64,000 bases of DNA from Microbacterium keratanolyticum. GTDB lineage: Bacteria; Actinomycetota; Actinomycetes; Actinomycetales; Microbacteriaceae. The number at the start of each line of letters is the position of its first letter. The stretch's first letter is position 1. The position numbers and the translations under genes were made by a program. Location of the stretch: the NCBI RefSeq assembly GCF_016907255.1, contig NZ_JAFBBQ010000001.1:2046001-2110000 (forward strand), in the 5' to 3' direction. Of this stretch, positions 63,425 through 64,000 are shown in pieces. The notes below the pieces were generated by a model. It worked only from the letters and a program-made list of their open reading frames with translations, ran no database searches and was not told the DNA's origin.

Positions 63425-64000
63425 GTGCTCATTGCACAGCGTCCCACTCTCACCGAGGAAAAGATCGCCGAGAACCGTAGCCGGTTCGTCATCGAGCCGC
63501 TCGAGCCCGGATTCGGGTACACGATCGGCAACGCGCTGCGTCGTAGCCTGCTGTCGTCGATCCCCGGCGCGGCAGTCACCAGCATCCGCCTCGATGGCGT
63601 TCTGCACGAGTTCAGCACCATCCCCGGTGTCAAGGAAGATGTCACTGAGATCATCCTGAACATCAAGCAGCTGGTCGTCTCCTCGGAGCGCGACGAGCCC
63701 ATCACGGCATACCTGCGCAAGACGGGTGCCGGCGAGGTGACCGCGGCCGACATCTCGGCTCCCGCGGGCGTCGAGGTGCACAACCCCGAGCTCGTCATCG
63801 CGACCCTCAACGACACCGCGAAGTTCGAGCTGGAGCTGACGATCGAGCGTGGCCGTGGCTACGTCTCGGCCGCGCAGAACCGCAACGAGTACGCCGAGGC
63901 CGGCCAGGTGCCGATCGACTCGATCTACTCGCCGGTCTTCAAGGTCAGCTACCGCGTCGAGGCGACTCGTGCCGGTGAGCGCACCGACTTCGACAAGCTG
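63425..64000 (+). CDS. rpoA: RNA polymerase alpha subunit, N-terminal part (runs off the window)
   Basis: The first 192 codons of RpoA are present. GTG at 63425 ([20 protein letters not shown]) begins the family. The alpha N-terminal domain shows [31 protein letters not shown], the dimerisation and beta/beta' contact part. The frame is open to base 64000. GAAAGGAACC precedes the start. The C-terminal DNA-binding domain lies outside the window. Two CACGTG palindromes lie just upstream (63385, 63403). Confidence 0.97.
   Translation, partial: MLIAQRPTLTEEKIAENRSRFVIEPLEPGFGYTIGNALRRSLLSSIPGAAVTSIRLDGVLHEFSTIPGVKEDVTEIILNIKQLVVSSERDEPITAYLRKTGAGEVTAADISAPAGVEVHNPELVIATLNDTAKFELELTIERGRGYVSAAQNRNEYAEAGQVPIDSIYSPVFKVSYRVEATRAGERTDFDKL

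Overview
The window is a chromosomal segment of a high-GC Gram-positive actinobacterium, most likely Microbacterium or a close Microbacteriaceae relative. The evidence is GC-rich third codon positions throughout, menaquinone genes, sortase-anchored DUF11 surface proteins, actinobacterial DUFs (DUF4229, DUF6421, DUF6578), and str/S10/spc/alpha ribosomal operons with lineage-specific charged tails. No phage, insertion sequence or CRISPR array was seen.

Region 1 (1-8.9 kb) is accessory metabolism and regulation. It holds a secreted lipoprotein, a DrrAB-type ABC exporter divergent from a WYL regulator, a tRNA-like element, small conserved proteins, an SDR plus DUF6421 pair divergent from an Lrp-type regulator with a palindromic operator between them, and a MocR-type regulator/aminotransferase followed by a long inverted repeat. 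Region 2 (8.9-19.8 kb) is the menaquinone block: menA, menD, menF, menG and a polyprenyl diphosphate synthase, with a PPK2 polyphosphate kinase and an FprA-like ferredoxin-NADP reductase. A lower-GC segment (about 14.65-15.69 kb) carrying a YjzC-like gene and a Gly-Tyr-Pro-tailed gene interrupts it and seems to follow a truncated start of another gene.

Region 3 (19.8-33.7 kb) is envelope and catabolic: a copper-handling cluster (membrane protein, CopC-like, PCuAC) ending in a Tat-exported Dyp-type peroxidase, an alpha/beta hydrolase, YajQ, a GntR regulator overlapping a GH2 beta-mannosidase, several small membrane proteins, and a secreted trypsin-like protease with an LPATG anchor. Region 4 (33.8-64 kb) is translation and secretion: rpsL-rpsG-fusA-tuf, then a 9-kb gene for a 3008-residue DUF11-repeat surface protein and a small antitoxin-like gene, then the S10 and spc operons, secY-adk-map, a DsbA-like thioredoxin, infA-rpmJ-rpsM-rpsK and the start of rpoA, which runs off the window. 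No S14 gene lies between rplE and rpsH.

A window-wide pattern stands out. Many genes in regions 1-3 have a TAnnnT hexamer (often TAGACT, TAGGCT or TACGCT) ending exactly 6 nt, once 7 nt, before the start codon and lack a Shine-Dalgarno. That is what leaderless transcription would look like, and it independently supports many start-codon choices. The ribosomal genes instead have conventional leaders and ribosome binding sites.
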